The notes beneath the pieces were generated by a model. That model did no database searches, had not been told where the DNA came from, and saw only the letters and a program-made list of their open reading frames with translations. The translations under genes were made by a program, and so were the position numbers. Of a stretch of 64,000 nucleotides of DNA, positions 1 to 8,040 are shown piece after piece (position 1 is the first letter of the stretch; every line of letters begins with the position of its first letter). Source of the DNA: Legionella sp. MW5194 (GTDB taxonomy: Bacteria > Pseudomonadota > Gammaproteobacteria > Legionellales > Legionellaceae); the NCBI RefSeq assembly GCF_016864235.1, contig NZ_CP045732.1, positions 2,418,001 through 2,482,000 on the forward strand. The letters run 5' to 3'.

Positions 1-371
1 TAAATCATAAAATTGCGTGCAAAGATTCAGGTAAGCTTCACGGTTTGGTTTTAGCATAAATTCCTTGATGTCAGTGGCAGTTCGCTTTGCATGGCAGCGA
101 AAAAAGATTATTGTAAAGCAAACAACAATTTACAAAATCTCCCCGGCAAAAATCAAGCCGTAAGGCAGGAAATTTATTGCAAACATCCGCCAAAGAATGC
201 CGGATCATGCGATGCGATTGGTCGCTCATCCGAATTTTTTACCAGGCAAAGGCAGCGTTGATTTATGACCGAAGCCATTTCGCACCGTGCGGTTGTGACG
301 CTTTTTTTTTGCATGCGTTTTCGCATGGTACAGCCACTAAGATAACGCTATACTGACTACAGGATGAGTCA
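1..371. other. Intergenic region at left edge
   Basis: No convincing coding frame is seen in this stretch. It is AT-rich at its left end. It carries a small perfect hairpin (CATGCG, TTTT loop, CGCATG, about 311-326) just after a run of T, and a TATACT hexamer at 349-354 that could be a -10 box for the downstream solute-binding protein gene. No good -35 box goes with it. The region may contain the promoter of the next gene; nothing else is supported. Confidence 0.5.
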
Positions 372-1124
372 ATGGAGTTGAAACAGATGATAGCTCGACT
401 ACTACTTGCTTTATTGCTGCTGCTGGCATTGCCTGTGCATTCGGCAGGCCCGCCTTTGGTGGTCGCTGTGGATAATTTTTCTCCGCCTTTTGTTCTTCGG
501 GGAGCCAATTCGCAATTGTATGGTTTTGACATTGCCATGATGGAAAACATTTGTCAGCGAATCAATCGAACCTGTCAATACAAACCCATGCCTTTTAACC
601 GCTTACTGGATGCCGTGGAAAGCGGGCAGGCCGAAGCGGCTGTGGGCTCCATTATTATTACTTCCGAGCGTTTGACTCAAGTGAATTTTTCCATCCCCTA
701 CCTCATCAGTGAATCGCGTTTTCTTGGTCGCACTGAACTGGCGAAAGAACCCTTTCAACTTGCCTTATTCAAGAATCGTAAAATTGGCGTGGAGGAAGGA
801 ACGGTATTCCCGGATGTTCTGGCCAGTCTTATCAGTAATCCACAAATTGCCCTCTACGATAATCTGGATGATGTGATTGTCGCCCTTCATGATGGGGACA
901 TTGAATTGGCTTTAATGGACGCACCCACTGCCCTTTACTGGCAAAGCCAATCTTCCGGGACACTGACGGCCCTGGGTAAACCCTTTGCTTATGGTTTTGG
1001 TTTGGGGGTGGCCGTTAACCGCAACAATGCGGTTTTGTTGAATGAAATTAACCGGGCAATAACGGATTATGCGGCAAGCGAGGCTTTCAAGAGCAATTAC
1101 CAGAAATACATGGGCTTCTTTTAG
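372..1124 (+). CDS. Periplasmic amino-acid-binding protein (SBP family 3)
   Basis: The product is a 250-residue periplasmic solute-binding protein of ABC transporter family 3, the family that binds polar or basic amino acids. A signal peptide covers about residues 1-24 (hydrophobic Leu-rich core, then HSAG). The mature part opens with LVVAVDNFSPPF and holds the lobe motifs YGFDIAMM and AAVGSIIITSERL, where the Ser/Thr-Arg stretch normally contacts the amino-acid carboxylate. Length is normal. No permease or ATPase gene is adjacent, so it either joins a transporter encoded elsewhere or acts as an orphan. A purine-rich AGGATGAG lies just before the ATG. The substrate cannot be read from the sequence; arginine or glutamine is a family-level guess. 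Confidence 0.85.
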   Translation: MELKQMIARLLLALLLLLALPVHSAGPPLVVAVDNFSPPFVLRGANSQLYGFDIAMMENICQRINRTCQYKPMPFNRLLDAVESGQAEAAVGSIIITSERLTQVNFSIPYLISESRFLGRTELAKEPFQLALFKNRKIGVEEGTVFPDVLASLISNPQIALYDNLDDVIVALHDGDIELALMDAPTALYWQSQSSGTLTALGKPFAYGFGLGVAVNRNNAVLLNEINRAITDYAASEAFKSNYQKYMGFF

Positions 1125-1135
1125 CAGGGGCTTCA

Positions 1136-1175
1136 TTGGCCGAAAGAAATCACGCTCCTGCTGGCAGGAGGCCAA
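1136..1175. terminator. Two-tier hairpin between convergent genes
   Basis: An inner stem CTCCTGC/GCAGGAG (1155-1161 and 1164-1170) with a two-base loop sits inside outer arms TTGGC and GCCAA. It lies between the stop of the plus-strand solute-binding gene and the stop of the minus-strand gene at 1194. There is no T tract on either side, so termination is inferred from position only. Confidence 0.4.
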
Positions 1176-1193
1176 AGCAATATCCTGTCAGCA

Positions 1194-1460
1194 TTAATGC
1201 ACCGTTTGACCTTGAGTCAAACAACGCGTAATGACCTGACGGGTCACAAAATCCCCCTGCGTGTCTCCATAAAGGGTCTTAAAGTGTTCAGCTAACGTTA
1301 ACACCCAGGCAGATAAGCGAAAATTCATTCTTTTCTCTTCCTGATTAACCACCAACTCAAACAACCCTAAGGAATCGCTGTTTTGCTCATTGGCATATTG
1401 TTCCATGATTTGTTGCGCAATGTGCATGTCCCGGTCTCGTGTGGGCCAATCTTTATTCAT
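1194..1460 (-). CDS. Conserved-looking small protein of unknown function
   Basis: This encodes 88 residues with no signal peptide, membrane segment or recognised motif. The sequence is mostly helical in character and mildly acidic, beginning MNKDWPTRDRDMHIAQQ. A clear ribosome-binding site (AGAGG, five bases before the ATG) and normal amino-acid composition support a real gene. It is alone between the solute-binding protein gene, with which it converges, and the AI-2E-type permease upstream on the same strand. I do not recognise the family and assign no function. Confidence 0.6.
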   Translation of the reverse strand: MNKDWPTRDRDMHIAQQIMEQYANEQNSDSLGLFELVVNQEEKRMNFRLSAWVLTLAEHFKTLYGDTQGDFVTRQVITRCLTQGQTVH

Positions 1461-1554
1461 ATTTACCTCTTGATACCATTGAACGCAGAAGCATTCGCCC
1501 CCTTTCTCTATACCCTACATGGGGGTTGGCGTGTAAATTACAAGGGCTTGTCCG

Positions 1555-2616
1555 CTAATTCTGGCCTGCATGACGCGCGTGCAAGGCCTGGGGTTCCTGC
1601 CACAGAGTAATAAACAGCACCATGATCATCGGTCCGATAAACAATCCCAGCAGACCTAAGGTTTCGACCCCGCCAAGGATACCAAAGAGAACAGCCAGAA
1701 AAGGAAGTTCTATTGCACCGCCGATGAGTACCGGTTTAACAAAATGGTCTGCGACAAACATGACAACAGTGCCCCAAACCAGCACCACGATGGCGCTGAC
1801 CATGCTGCCGCTGGCAATCAAGACCAGAGCGACCACGACAAAAACCACAGGGGCGACAAAAGGAATCATCGCCGCCAGTGCGGTAACAAATCCGATGAGC
1901 GTGGGTGCCGGGAAATCAACCAGTTCGTAACAGATGCCCATTAAAACACCAACCCCCAAACCCACAACGATAGTCCCGTTGACTGTGCCCCTGAGCGCGG
2001 ATGGCAGACGGGCTGAAAAACGAAACCAGCGCTCCCCCAGACAGTATTCGCCAATTTGGCTAATCTGTTTATACAGGGTGTCGCCATCACGGAAAAAGAA
2101 AAACAGGGTTAACAGGGTAAAGCCAACCTGAAAACCACGATGCGCCAGATTGATGCCGATCTGTTTGATGTAATAACTTGCGGGAGTCAGCGACAGGTGC
2201 ATGTTGGACAACAGGTTTCGGACACTCCCCGGTTTACCAATGTTGTCATTCCAGTAAGTGGTCAATTCATTGCCAATGATTGGAATTTGCTTTAGCATGG
2301 CCGGTGCAGCTCCGCCGTCTTTGTTCAGCGTCTGGAGGTAATTGATGAACAATTGCGATTCCTTCACCAGCAGGCTGACTAACCAACTTAAAGGCAAGAT
2401 GAACAGCAAAGCCAACAGGGTGGTAAACAACAAGGCAGCCCAGGTATCCTGGGAAGCAAAAAAATGGCGCCACCGCTTGTAGAGCGGGTACGTGGCAATG
2501 GCAATAATCGCTGCCCAGACAATCGACGGGATAAACCGGTGGATAATAAAGAGCGCCAACAGCACAATACTGATAGTTAAACCAATACTGATTAATTCTT
2601 TATGATTATCATTCAT
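1555..2616 (-). CDS. AI-2E/PerM-family membrane protein
   Basis: A 353-residue polytopic membrane protein of the AI-2E transporter (UPF0118, PerM/YdiK/TqsA) family. It has hydrophobic segments at about residues 8-40, 60-85, 150-175, 205-260 and 270-340, an amphipathic central region, and the typical C-terminal stretch with GGVETLGLLGLFIGP. Family members move small molecules or ions; few substrates are proven. Its ATG overlaps the pgpA stop as ATGA, so the two are translationally coupled and it is probably the last gene of the glyA-nrdR-nusB-thiL-pgpA run. The family call is firm; the transported substrate is unknown. Confidence 0.88.
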   Translation of the reverse strand: MNDNHKELISIGLTISIVLLALFIIHRFIPSIVWAAIIAIATYPLYKRWRHFFASQDTWAALLFTTLLALLFILPLSWLVSLLVKESQLFINYLQTLNKDGGAAPAMLKQIPIIGNELTTYWNDNIGKPGSVRNLLSNMHLSLTPASYYIKQIGINLAHRGFQVGFTLLTLFFFFRDGDTLYKQISQIGEYCLGERWFRFSARLPSALRGTVNGTIVVGLGVGVLMGICYELVDFPAPTLIGFVTALAAMIPFVAPVVFVVVALVLIASGSMVSAIVVLVWGTVVMFVADHFVKPVLIGGAIELPFLAVLFGILGGVETLGLLGLFIGPMIMVLFITLWQEPQALHARHAGQN

Positions 2617-3098
2617 GCTTTAAATACCCAAACGAATGCCTGCATCACCAACCAGGCTGGAATGGCTGCCAGTGCATCATCAAGCATGACGCCAAAACCG
2701 CCTCTAACCCGTTCATCAAAAAAACGGATAGGCCAGGGTTTTAAAATATCAAACAGGCGAAATAACAAAAAACCGGCAATAATCCAGTAAGTCCCCACAG
2801 GGACCGCGATCATGGTGAGTAAAAACCCAACGACCTCATCCCAGACGATGCCGCCAAAGTCCTTAACACCCAACTCTTTCGAGACGATATCGCTGACCCA
2901 GACGCCAAGAATAAAAGCGAGGACGGTAAACCCCAAATAAAACCCCAACGGTGATGCGGCGATAAGCAGGTAAACGGGAATGGCCGCCAACGTTCCCCAG
3001 GTTCCCGGAGCGACAGGCATAAGACCGCTACCGAAACCAAACGCGATAAAATAAGCGGGATTCTGCCAGACTTTATTGCCAAGTTCGATTCTATCCAT
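2613..3098 (-). CDS. pgpA: Phosphatidylglycerophosphatase A
   Basis: PgpA removes the phosphate from phosphatidylglycerophosphate to give phosphatidylglycerol in the inner membrane. The 161-residue protein has the family motifs PGTWGTLAAIPV near residue 31 and VWDEVVGF near residue 86, followed by hydrophobic helices and the LFDILKPWPIRFFD motif near residue 114. Length matches the family. It lies 10 bases after thiL, the same order seen in many gammaproteobacteria, and its TGA overlaps the start of the following permease gene. Expression therefore most likely comes from the glyA or nusB promoter. Confidence 0.95.
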   Translation of the reverse strand: MDRIELGNKVWQNPAYFIAFGFGSGLMPVAPGTWGTLAAIPVYLLIAASPLGFYLGFTVLAFILGVWVSDIVSKELGVKDFGGIVWDEVVGFLLTMIAVPVGTYWIIAGFLLFRLFDILKPWPIRFFDERVRGGFGVMLDDALAAIPAWLVMQAFVWVFKA

Positions 3099-3108
3099 GC
3101 GCTTTTCC

Positions 3109-4059
3109 TTAAAAGTGACTATAGCCGCGGGGCGTTAATTCCCTGAGTTGACCCTCGTCATTTGTGTAGAGGCCCTCACCTTCCTCAATGACACCAATGG
3201 GGAAGCAGGCAAGGCCCGCTTGTTTAAGGGCCTGGGTGAACTCCGTTTCATTCTTCCTGGGAATGGTGAAACAGAGTTCGTAATCGTCGCCGCCGCCAAT
3301 AGCAAAATCAATGGCCTTGTCCTGTTGATACTTTACTACCAAAGGATGCACGGGTATAGCATCCAGATTAAGTAAGGCACGGACACCGCTTTGGACACAG
3401 ATGTGATTTAAATCGGCACTTAAACCATCAGAAATATCAATGGCTGCCGACGCATGGGTTCGTAACAGGGGTGCCAGATCGACACGGGGTCGGGGGTGCA
3501 TCAGGAGACGCATCATCGTCTGCTTATCCTGGCTATCGATGCCCTCATGATGTAAGAAGGCAACCGCCTGCGCGGCAGCACCAAGGGCGCCGCTGACAAA
3601 AATCCGATCGCCAGGTTTAGCCCCCGAGCGTTTAACCGCCTTGCCTTTTTCGACTAAACCGTGAATGGTTAAGGTCATGCTGAGCGGCCCATGGGTGGTA
3701 TCGCCGCCAATCAGCATGATGTTGTATTGTTTTAATGAATCATGAAACCCTTGGGAAAAACGCGTCAACCACTGCTCATCCAGTGACGGCAACGTTAAGG
3801 CAAGACTCATCCAGCAGGGCTCTGCTCCCATGGCCGCCATGTCGCTGACATTGACCATCACCGCCTTGCAGGCGATATCATAAGCATCCCATTCGCTTAA
3901 AAAATGAACCTCGGCAACCAGGGTGTCAGTACTGACCAGCAACTGGCAATGATGAGGAATCTCCATGCAGGCGGCATCGTCGCCAATACCGATTATCACC
4001 TCTGGCCGCTGAATGGCTGGCTGTTTAAAATAGACATCGATGAGGGAAAATTCATTCAT
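3109..4059 (-). CDS. thiL: Thiamine-monophosphate kinase
   Basis: ThiL phosphorylates thiamine monophosphate to thiamine diphosphate with ATP. Starting at the ATG at 4059 gives 316 residues beginning MNEFSLIDVYF, the usual ThiL N-terminus; a longer frame to 4077 exists, but the shorter start overlaps the nusB stop by 8 bases in a classic coupled arrangement. Visible motifs are GIGDDAA (residues 24-30) and STDTLVAEVHF (about 43-53), whose aspartates bind metal and nucleotide, then GGDTTHG and DISDGLSADL further on. All expected motifs are present, so the enzyme should be active. Confidence 0.95.
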   Translation of the reverse strand: MNEFSLIDVYFKQPAIQRPEVIIGIGDDAACMEIPHHCQLLVSTDTLVAEVHFLSEWDAYDIACKAVMVNVSDMAAMGAEPCWMSLALTLPSLDEQWLTRFSQGFHDSLKQYNIMLIGGDTTHGPLSMTLTIHGLVEKGKAVKRSGAKPGDRIFVSGALGAAAQAVAFLHHEGIDSQDKQTMMRLLMHPRPRVDLAPLLRTHASAAIDISDGLSADLNHICVQSGVRALLNLDAIPVHPLVVKYQQDKAIDFAIGGGDDYELCFTIPRKNETEFTQALKQAGLACFPIGVIEEGEGLYTNDEGQLRELTPRGYSHF

Positions 4060-4495
4060 TGCCAGCGTTAATTTCAATGGCTCTGGCTTGCCGTGCCAGA
4101 TTATTCAGCACGCCGTTGACATAACGGTGACCATCCTGGGAACCAAACTCCCTGGCTAGGGAAATGGCTTCATCCAGTACAACCTTGTAAGGAATTTCGA
4201 GGCAATACAGCAACTCAAAGGCGCCCAGACGCAAAACCGCGAGTTCAACCGGGTTTAGTGTGGTAATGGGCCTATCCAATAAAGGTTCAATCCCGGATTC
4301 TATCGCGGTGATTTTTTCAGGAATGCCGTATAAAAGACGGCAAAAATAATCACTGTCCACCTTGTCCATGTTATTCGCCACACGGAATTGAGTTTCTATT
4401 TCCGAGAGCTCATGACCCGACATGGACCATTGATACAAGGCCTGCACCGCTAATTTACGGGCACGCCGCTTACCGCTTATTGATTGTTTTTCCAC
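4052..4495 (-). CDS. nusB: Transcription antitermination factor NusB
   Basis: NusB pairs with NusE (ribosomal protein S10) on boxA RNA to stop premature termination in rRNA operons. The 147-residue all-helical protein shows the family pattern: an Arg-rich N-terminus with RRARKLAVQALYQW at about 9-22, a central helix bundle, and the C-terminal signature PYKVVLDEAISLAREFG plus YVNGVLNNLAR. It sits 7 bases after nrdR and overlaps thiL. The riboflavin genes often found between nrdR and nusB in other bacteria are absent here. Confidence 0.96.
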   Translation of the reverse strand: MEKQSISGKRRARKLAVQALYQWSMSGHELSEIETQFRVANNMDKVDSDYFCRLLYGIPEKITAIESGIEPLLDRPITTLNPVELAVLRLGAFELLYCLEIPYKVVLDEAISLAREFGSQDGHRYVNGVLNNLARQARAIEINAGNE

Positions 4496-4502
4496 AGCTA
4501 CC

Positions 4503-4964
4503 TCATGACGAGTGGTCGTCTTTCATTTCATCAATGGTTTGTCTGAAATCACTGACGTCTTTAAAACGTTTGTACACGGAAGCAAATCGGACATAAGCAA
4601 CATGATCAAGACGATACAGCTGTTTCATGACCCATTCACCGACCTGACGGGAGTCGATCTCCCGCTCCCCGCTGCGGCGGATATCCTGCATGATGCTTTC
4701 TACCGCCTCGTCCAGCGCATCAACACTGACTGGTCTTTTTTCCAGTGCCCTGAGCATTCCTGAGCGCAGATTATTGATATTGAAAGGTTCACGCCGCCCA
4801 TCGCGCTTGACAATCAACGGCATAATTAATTCCGCCGTCTCAAAGGTCGTGAAGCGTTCGTGACACTCGAGACACTGACGCCGTCTTCGGACCTGAGCGC
4901 CTTCGGCGATCAGGCGCGAATCGATCACTTTGGTTTCTTCTGCCTGGCAAAATGGACAATACAT
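4503..4964 (-). CDS. nrdR: Transcriptional repressor NrdR
   Basis: NrdR represses ribonucleotide reductase operons and senses ATP/dATP. The 153-residue protein begins with a zinc ribbon with cysteines at residues 3, 6, 31 and 34, followed by an Arg-rich DNA-contact stretch (RRRR near 26-29) and an ATP-cone domain from about residue 46 ([11 protein letters not shown]). Length and motif order are standard. The gene starts 2 bases after the glyA stop, a linkage common in gammaproteobacteria. No NrdR-box pair was identified in this window, so its own targets probably lie elsewhere. Confidence 0.97.
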   Translation of the reverse strand: MYCPFCQAEETKVIDSRLIAEGAQVRRRRQCLECHERFTTFETAELIMPLIVKRDGRREPFNINNLRSGMLRALEKRPVSVDALDEAVESIMQDIRRSGEREIDSRQVGEWVMKQLYRLDHVAYVRFASVYKRFKDVSDFRQTIDEMKDDHSS

Positions 4965-4966
4965 GA

Positions 4967-6220
4967 TTAACGATACACCGGGAATTCATGGCATAAATGA
5001 ATCACTTTGGATTTCACCAGCGAAATTAAGTTTTCATTCTGAATGTCGTCGAGAATATCACAAATCCATTCTGACAATACTTTGATTTCCCTTTCTTTAA
5101 ATCCTCGAGTCGTTACTGCCGGGGTGCCCAAACGCAGGCCGCTGGTCACAAACGGTGAGCGCGGATCATTGGGGACTGCGTTTTTGTTCACCGTGATGTT
5201 GGCACGACCCAACGCGGCATCGGCCTCCTTCCCTGTGATGCCCTTGTCAATCAGGTTCACAAGAAGCAAGTGGTTCTCCGTGCCGCCCGACACAATAGGG
5301 TAACCACGGCTCGTTAGTACTTCCGCCATGGCTCTGGCATTGGCTAAAACCTGTTCCTGATACGCTTTGAATTCAGGCTGCAAAGCCTCGGCAAATGCAA
5401 CCGCCTTGGCCGAAATCACATGCATCAGGGGGCCACCCTGCATACCCGGGAAAACAGACGAATTCAGTTTCTTTTCAATGTCTTCATTGGCACGGGCTAA
5501 AATCATGCCACCGCGGGGACCGCGCAGGGTTTTATGGGTTGTCGTGGTCACCACGTCGGCAAAAGGAACAGGCGAGGGATAAAGACCTACCGCAATGAGT
5601 CCCGCCACGTGAGCGACATCGGCCATCAGGTAAGCACCGACTTTGTCAGCAATGGCTCTGAAACGAGCCCAATCAAGGATCCGTGAGTAAGCCGAAAAAC
5701 CGGCTATGATCATTTTGGGTTTATGGGTCAGCGCGAGCTGTTCCAGCGCATCGTAATCAATTAAACCGGTATTGACATCAACACCGTAACCAATCGCTTC
5801 ATAAAGTTTGCCGGAAAAATTGACTTTGGAGCCATGCGTCAAGTGGCCGCCATGAGGCAGGGACATGCCTAAAATCACATCGCCCGGGTTAAGCAGCGCC
5901 ATCATTACGGCCGCATTGGCCTGAGAACCGGAATGAGGCTGCACGTTAACATAATCGGCGCCGAACAACTTCCTGGCTCGAGTAATAGCTAAATTTTCCG
6001 CCACGTCTACCCATTCACACCCGCCATAATACCGTTTGCCCGGATAACCTTCAGCGTATTTGTTAGTAAGCACAGAGCCTTGCGCTTCAAGAACACGCGG
6101 GCTGGCATAATTCTCCGAGGCAATCAGCTCAATGTGATCTTCCTGACGCTGCTTTTCCGCCTGGATGGCCTGCCACAGTTCGTCATCAAATCCTGCGATA
6201 GTAAACTGGTTATCAAACAT
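4967..6220 (-). CDS. glyA: Serine hydroxymethyltransferase
   Basis: GlyA interconverts serine and glycine with tetrahydrofolate, feeding one-carbon metabolism. The 417-residue PLP enzyme shows the family N-terminus, [15 protein letters not shown] (about 53-67), [12 protein letters not shown] (94-105), DVAHVAGLI (201-209), and the PLP-binding lysine in TTTTHKT at K230. It is the first gene of the minus-strand run that continues into nrdR, nusB, thiL and pgpA. The C-terminus ends in HEFPVYR, as in other GlyA proteins. With kbl-tdh at 31.9-34.1 kb it forms a second route to glycine in the same window. Confidence 0.98.
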   Translation of the reverse strand: MFDNQFTIAGFDDELWQAIQAEKQRQEDHIELIASENYASPRVLEAQGSVLTNKYAEGYPGKRYYGGCEWVDVAENLAITRARKLFGADYVNVQPHSGSQANAAVMMALLNPGDVILGMSLPHGGHLTHGSKVNFSGKLYEAIGYGVDVNTGLIDYDALEQLALTHKPKMIIAGFSAYSRILDWARFRAIADKVGAYLMADVAHVAGLIAVGLYPSPVPFADVVTTTTHKTLRGPRGGMILARANEDIEKKLNSSVFPGMQGGPLMHVISAKAVAFAEALQPEFKAYQEQVLANARAMAEVLTSRGYPIVSGGTENHLLLVNLIDKGITGKEADAALGRANITVNKNAVPNDPRSPFVTSGLRLGTPAVTTRGFKEREIKVLSEWICDILDDIQNENLISLVKSKVIHLCHEFPVYR

Positions 6221-6249
6221 TCGTTGTCCTCAATATTAATGATTAGACT

Positions 6250-6255
6250 ATTATA
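6250..6255 (-). promoter_or_regulatory. Probable -10 box upstream of glyA
   Basis: A perfect TATAAT reads on the minus strand about 30 bases before the glyA start. The -35 region at 17-18 bases spacing is poor, so this rests on the -10 hexamer and its position. Confidence 0.4.
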
Positions 6256-6345
6256 GCCGCTGTTTTTTAAAGCACCTATGCCTCATCCACTGCATGAGTA
6301 TTTTTACTCATTTGAGACTGAATTTACGACAAACCCTACTAACCG

Positions 6346-6648
6346 TTATCTGACGATGATATCGTTTCGTACATGCCTGACGCCATTTAAACTGTCAGCA
6401 ATCTGGCCTGCGCGCAGTTTAATGCGCTGACTGTCAACGAACCCGCTCAGCTGCACTTCATCCTTAAAGGTTTTCACCTGAATCGAAAAGCCTTTGGTTC
6501 CCAATTCATCAATCAGGCTGGCCTTGACTTTGGCCGTCAATGCCGAGCTGTCCAAGTATTCGCCGGTGCTTTCACTGCCTGGTGTCGAAGAACAGGCGAC
6601 AATCATTGCTGCAGAGAAAACCAGAACCAGTTGCTTTGCTGTCTTAAA
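6346..6648 (-). CDS. BON-domain lipoprotein
   Basis: A 100-residue secreted lipoprotein. A signal sequence at about 1-19 ends in MIVACSS, a lipobox-like site, which suggests diacylglyceryl attachment and periplasmic or outer-membrane location. The rest is one BON domain, from about residue 32: alternating helix and strand with SLIDELGTKGFSIQVKTF and ending in VRHVRNDIIVR. BON domains bind membranes or polymers and occur in OsmY-type stress proteins. The start at 6648 is chosen over the longer frame because GGAGG precedes it and it begins the signal peptide directly. It follows the His-rich lipoprotein gene on the same strand by about 50 bases and may be cotranscribed with it. Confidence 0.85.
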   Translation of the reverse strand, partial: FKTAKQLVLVFSAAMIVACSSTPGSESTGEYLDSSALTAKVKASLIDELGTKGFSIQVKTFKDEVQLSGFVDSQRIKLRAGQIADSLNGVRHVRNDIIVR

Positions 6649-6701
6649 CATCCATTCCTCCATTGCTTTTACAATACAAAAGAGTACCACACGGCAATGA
6701 A

Positions 6702-7316
6702 CTAGTCATGGCCGTAAATGGTATTTACCCGATTGTCATTTGCAGGGGTAACAACGGCCTCGCCAGCTTGCCCCTGAGCCGTGTTTGCGGCTTGCGGCTG
6801 GTAGCTTCCGTACGGATTCCACGCCCTGCCGCGGGAACTTCGCATACCGCCCTGAGCGGGGTGGCCGTGGGTATTGTCCGCCTGATTCTGGCTTGGGTGA
6901 CCGTGCGTGTTGCCACCTTGATTTTCAGCAGGGTGGCCATGGGTGTTACCAGCCTGATTTTGGCTGGGATGGCCATGGGTATTGCCAGCCTGATTTTGGC
7001 TGGGATAACCATGGGTGTTACCGCCTGGCTGTCCCTGACTGGAATGACCATGCACATTGGCAGGTCCACTCGGACGGTAATTGCGCGGCGTTTGTACAAT
7101 AACGGGATTATTATTGCCATAGTGTCCATGATAACGGCGATAACTGCTTTGATGACCGTGGTAATGGCCAGCCCCCGACTCGTAGGGAGCCGAATAATAC
7201 GGTGTTTCCACACGGGCCTGCGGCGGATAACGATAATCATTCATGTAATAATCATCTTCTATGCCGCATGAGCTCAGCACGGGCAACGCCAGTAACAACC
7301 AAAATGAACGCTTCAT
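6702..7316 (-). CDS. His-rich lipoprotein with 12-residue tandem repeats
   Basis: A 204-residue protein with a short lipoprotein signal (MKRSFWLLLALPVLSSC, lipobox ending at C17). The mature chain is low in hydrophobic residues and rich in His, Gly, Asn, Gln and Tyr. Residues about 48-66 carry HYHGH and YHGHYG. Residues 86-157 are a tandem array with unit NTHGHPSQNQAG, four good copies plus a degenerate one at each end. The tail is unstructured. Repeated HGH groups suggest binding of Cu, Zn or Ni at the cell envelope, but this is inference. A strong ribosome-binding site (AGGGGG) precedes the ATG. I do not recognise a named family. Confidence 0.75.
   Translation of the reverse strand: MKRSFWLLLALPVLSSCGIEDDYYMNDYRYPPQARVETPYYSAPYESGAGHYHGHQSSYRRYHGHYGNNNPVIVQTPRNYRPSGPANVHGHSSQGQPGGNTHGYPSQNQAGNTHGHPSQNQAGNTHGHPAENQGGNTHGHPSQNQADNTHGHPAQGGMRSSRGRAWNPYGSYQPQAANTAQGQAGEAVVTPANDNRVNTIYGHD
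6846..7061 (-). repeat. 36-bp coding tandem repeat
   Basis: About six in-frame units of 36 bases, the middle ones nearly identical at DNA level, encode the NTHGHPSQNQAG repeat of the lipoprotein. The period is exactly 12 codons, so copy-number change would keep the frame. Confidence 0.85.
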
Positions 7317-7330
7317 AAAACCCCCTGCTT

Positions 7331-7369
7331 TAAAAAAAGAAAGGCACGATTGAATTAATCATGCCTTTC
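7331..7369 (-). terminator. Rho-independent terminator of the secreted-protein gene
   Basis: On the minus strand a 12-base-pair stem (GAAAGGCATGAT paired with ATCGTGCCTTTC, one G-U pair, seven-base loop) is followed directly by a run of seven T. It lies 24 bases after the stop of the gene at 7393-7812 and should separate it from the His-rich lipoprotein gene. Confidence 0.8.
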
Positions 7370-7392
7370 CGATACAACATCTGAACCTCAGC

Positions 7393-7812
7393 TTACTTGG
7401 CGCTGACTTCAGCTTTGATTTGATCCTTGAGATAAGGAACCACGTGGATTGTTCTGTTGACTGGCGTGTAGCCGGCGTAAACAGAATAGCCGCTGAATGT
7501 CTTGATATACAGGTTCATCCAGGCATGGCAGTAACCATAATAATACAGACTCACGTAGTGAGGCGCATCAAAACGGTAAATGTTGAAGCTGTTCATATAA
7601 CTGCCATCATCGAACTGCCCAAACACAGAAAGATTGTCGTAACTGTCATTGATGATCTCAATTTCACAATAACCGGGAACCATCGCGTTTTTCGCGCCGG
7701 CAACGGCTTTTACATCAGCAGGCTTGGCTTGCGGATGAACATGGCGGTTTTGAGCAAAGGCAGAAGACAACAAACCCAAACAACAAACGAACAGCAATGA
7801 CTTTAACTTCAT
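7393..7812 (-). CDS. Small secreted protein, unknown function
   Basis: A 139-residue protein with a Sec signal peptide (MKLKSLLFVCCLGLLSSAFA, cleavage about residue 21). The mature part begins QNRHVHPQAKP and then has a strand-rich domain with many aromatics (YYYGYCHAWMNLYIKTF, YSVYAGYTP) and two cysteines that could form a disulfide (GYCEIEI and YGYCHAW). The start at 7812 is preferred because it begins a normal signal peptide; the longer frame adds 13 unlikely residues. It is followed by a strong terminator, so it is probably monocistronic. I do not recognise the family; an envelope or secreted role is all that can be said. Confidence 0.7.
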   Translation of the reverse strand: MKLKSLLFVCCLGLLSSAFAQNRHVHPQAKPADVKAVAGAKNAMVPGYCEIEIINDSYDNLSVFGQFDDGSYMNSFNIYRFDAPHYVSLYYYGYCHAWMNLYIKTFSGYSVYAGYTPVNRTIHVVPYLKDQIKAEVSAK

Positions 7813-8040
7813 GGTAACTCCATTCATGGATTGGAGAGCAAATGGTAACAAAGGATTCTATTTAGTCAACAGGTTTTTTAAATGTTCACGAGCCGCGCCG
7901 CTCAAACAGCAATAAACGCATTATAACGGCTTCTCTCTATTGCCATTTTTTCCCGACGGGGAGAGAATTGATCGTTTCCACAGGTAACGCCATGACTACA
8001 ATCACAGGCTTCATCAACATCGAGCTTCAGGGGACACCGC

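Noticed and set aside
311-326. Terminator-like CATGCG hairpin at the left edge
   Set aside because: The T run lies on the wrong side for a plus-strand terminator, and no gene end is seen for either strand.
6663-7271. Long plus-strand frame opposite the His-rich lipoprotein gene
   Set aside because: It is the antisense shadow of the 36-base repeat; its hydrophobic repeat (GVTSLILAGMAMG type) mirrors the codons of the real gene, and it has no ribosome-binding site.
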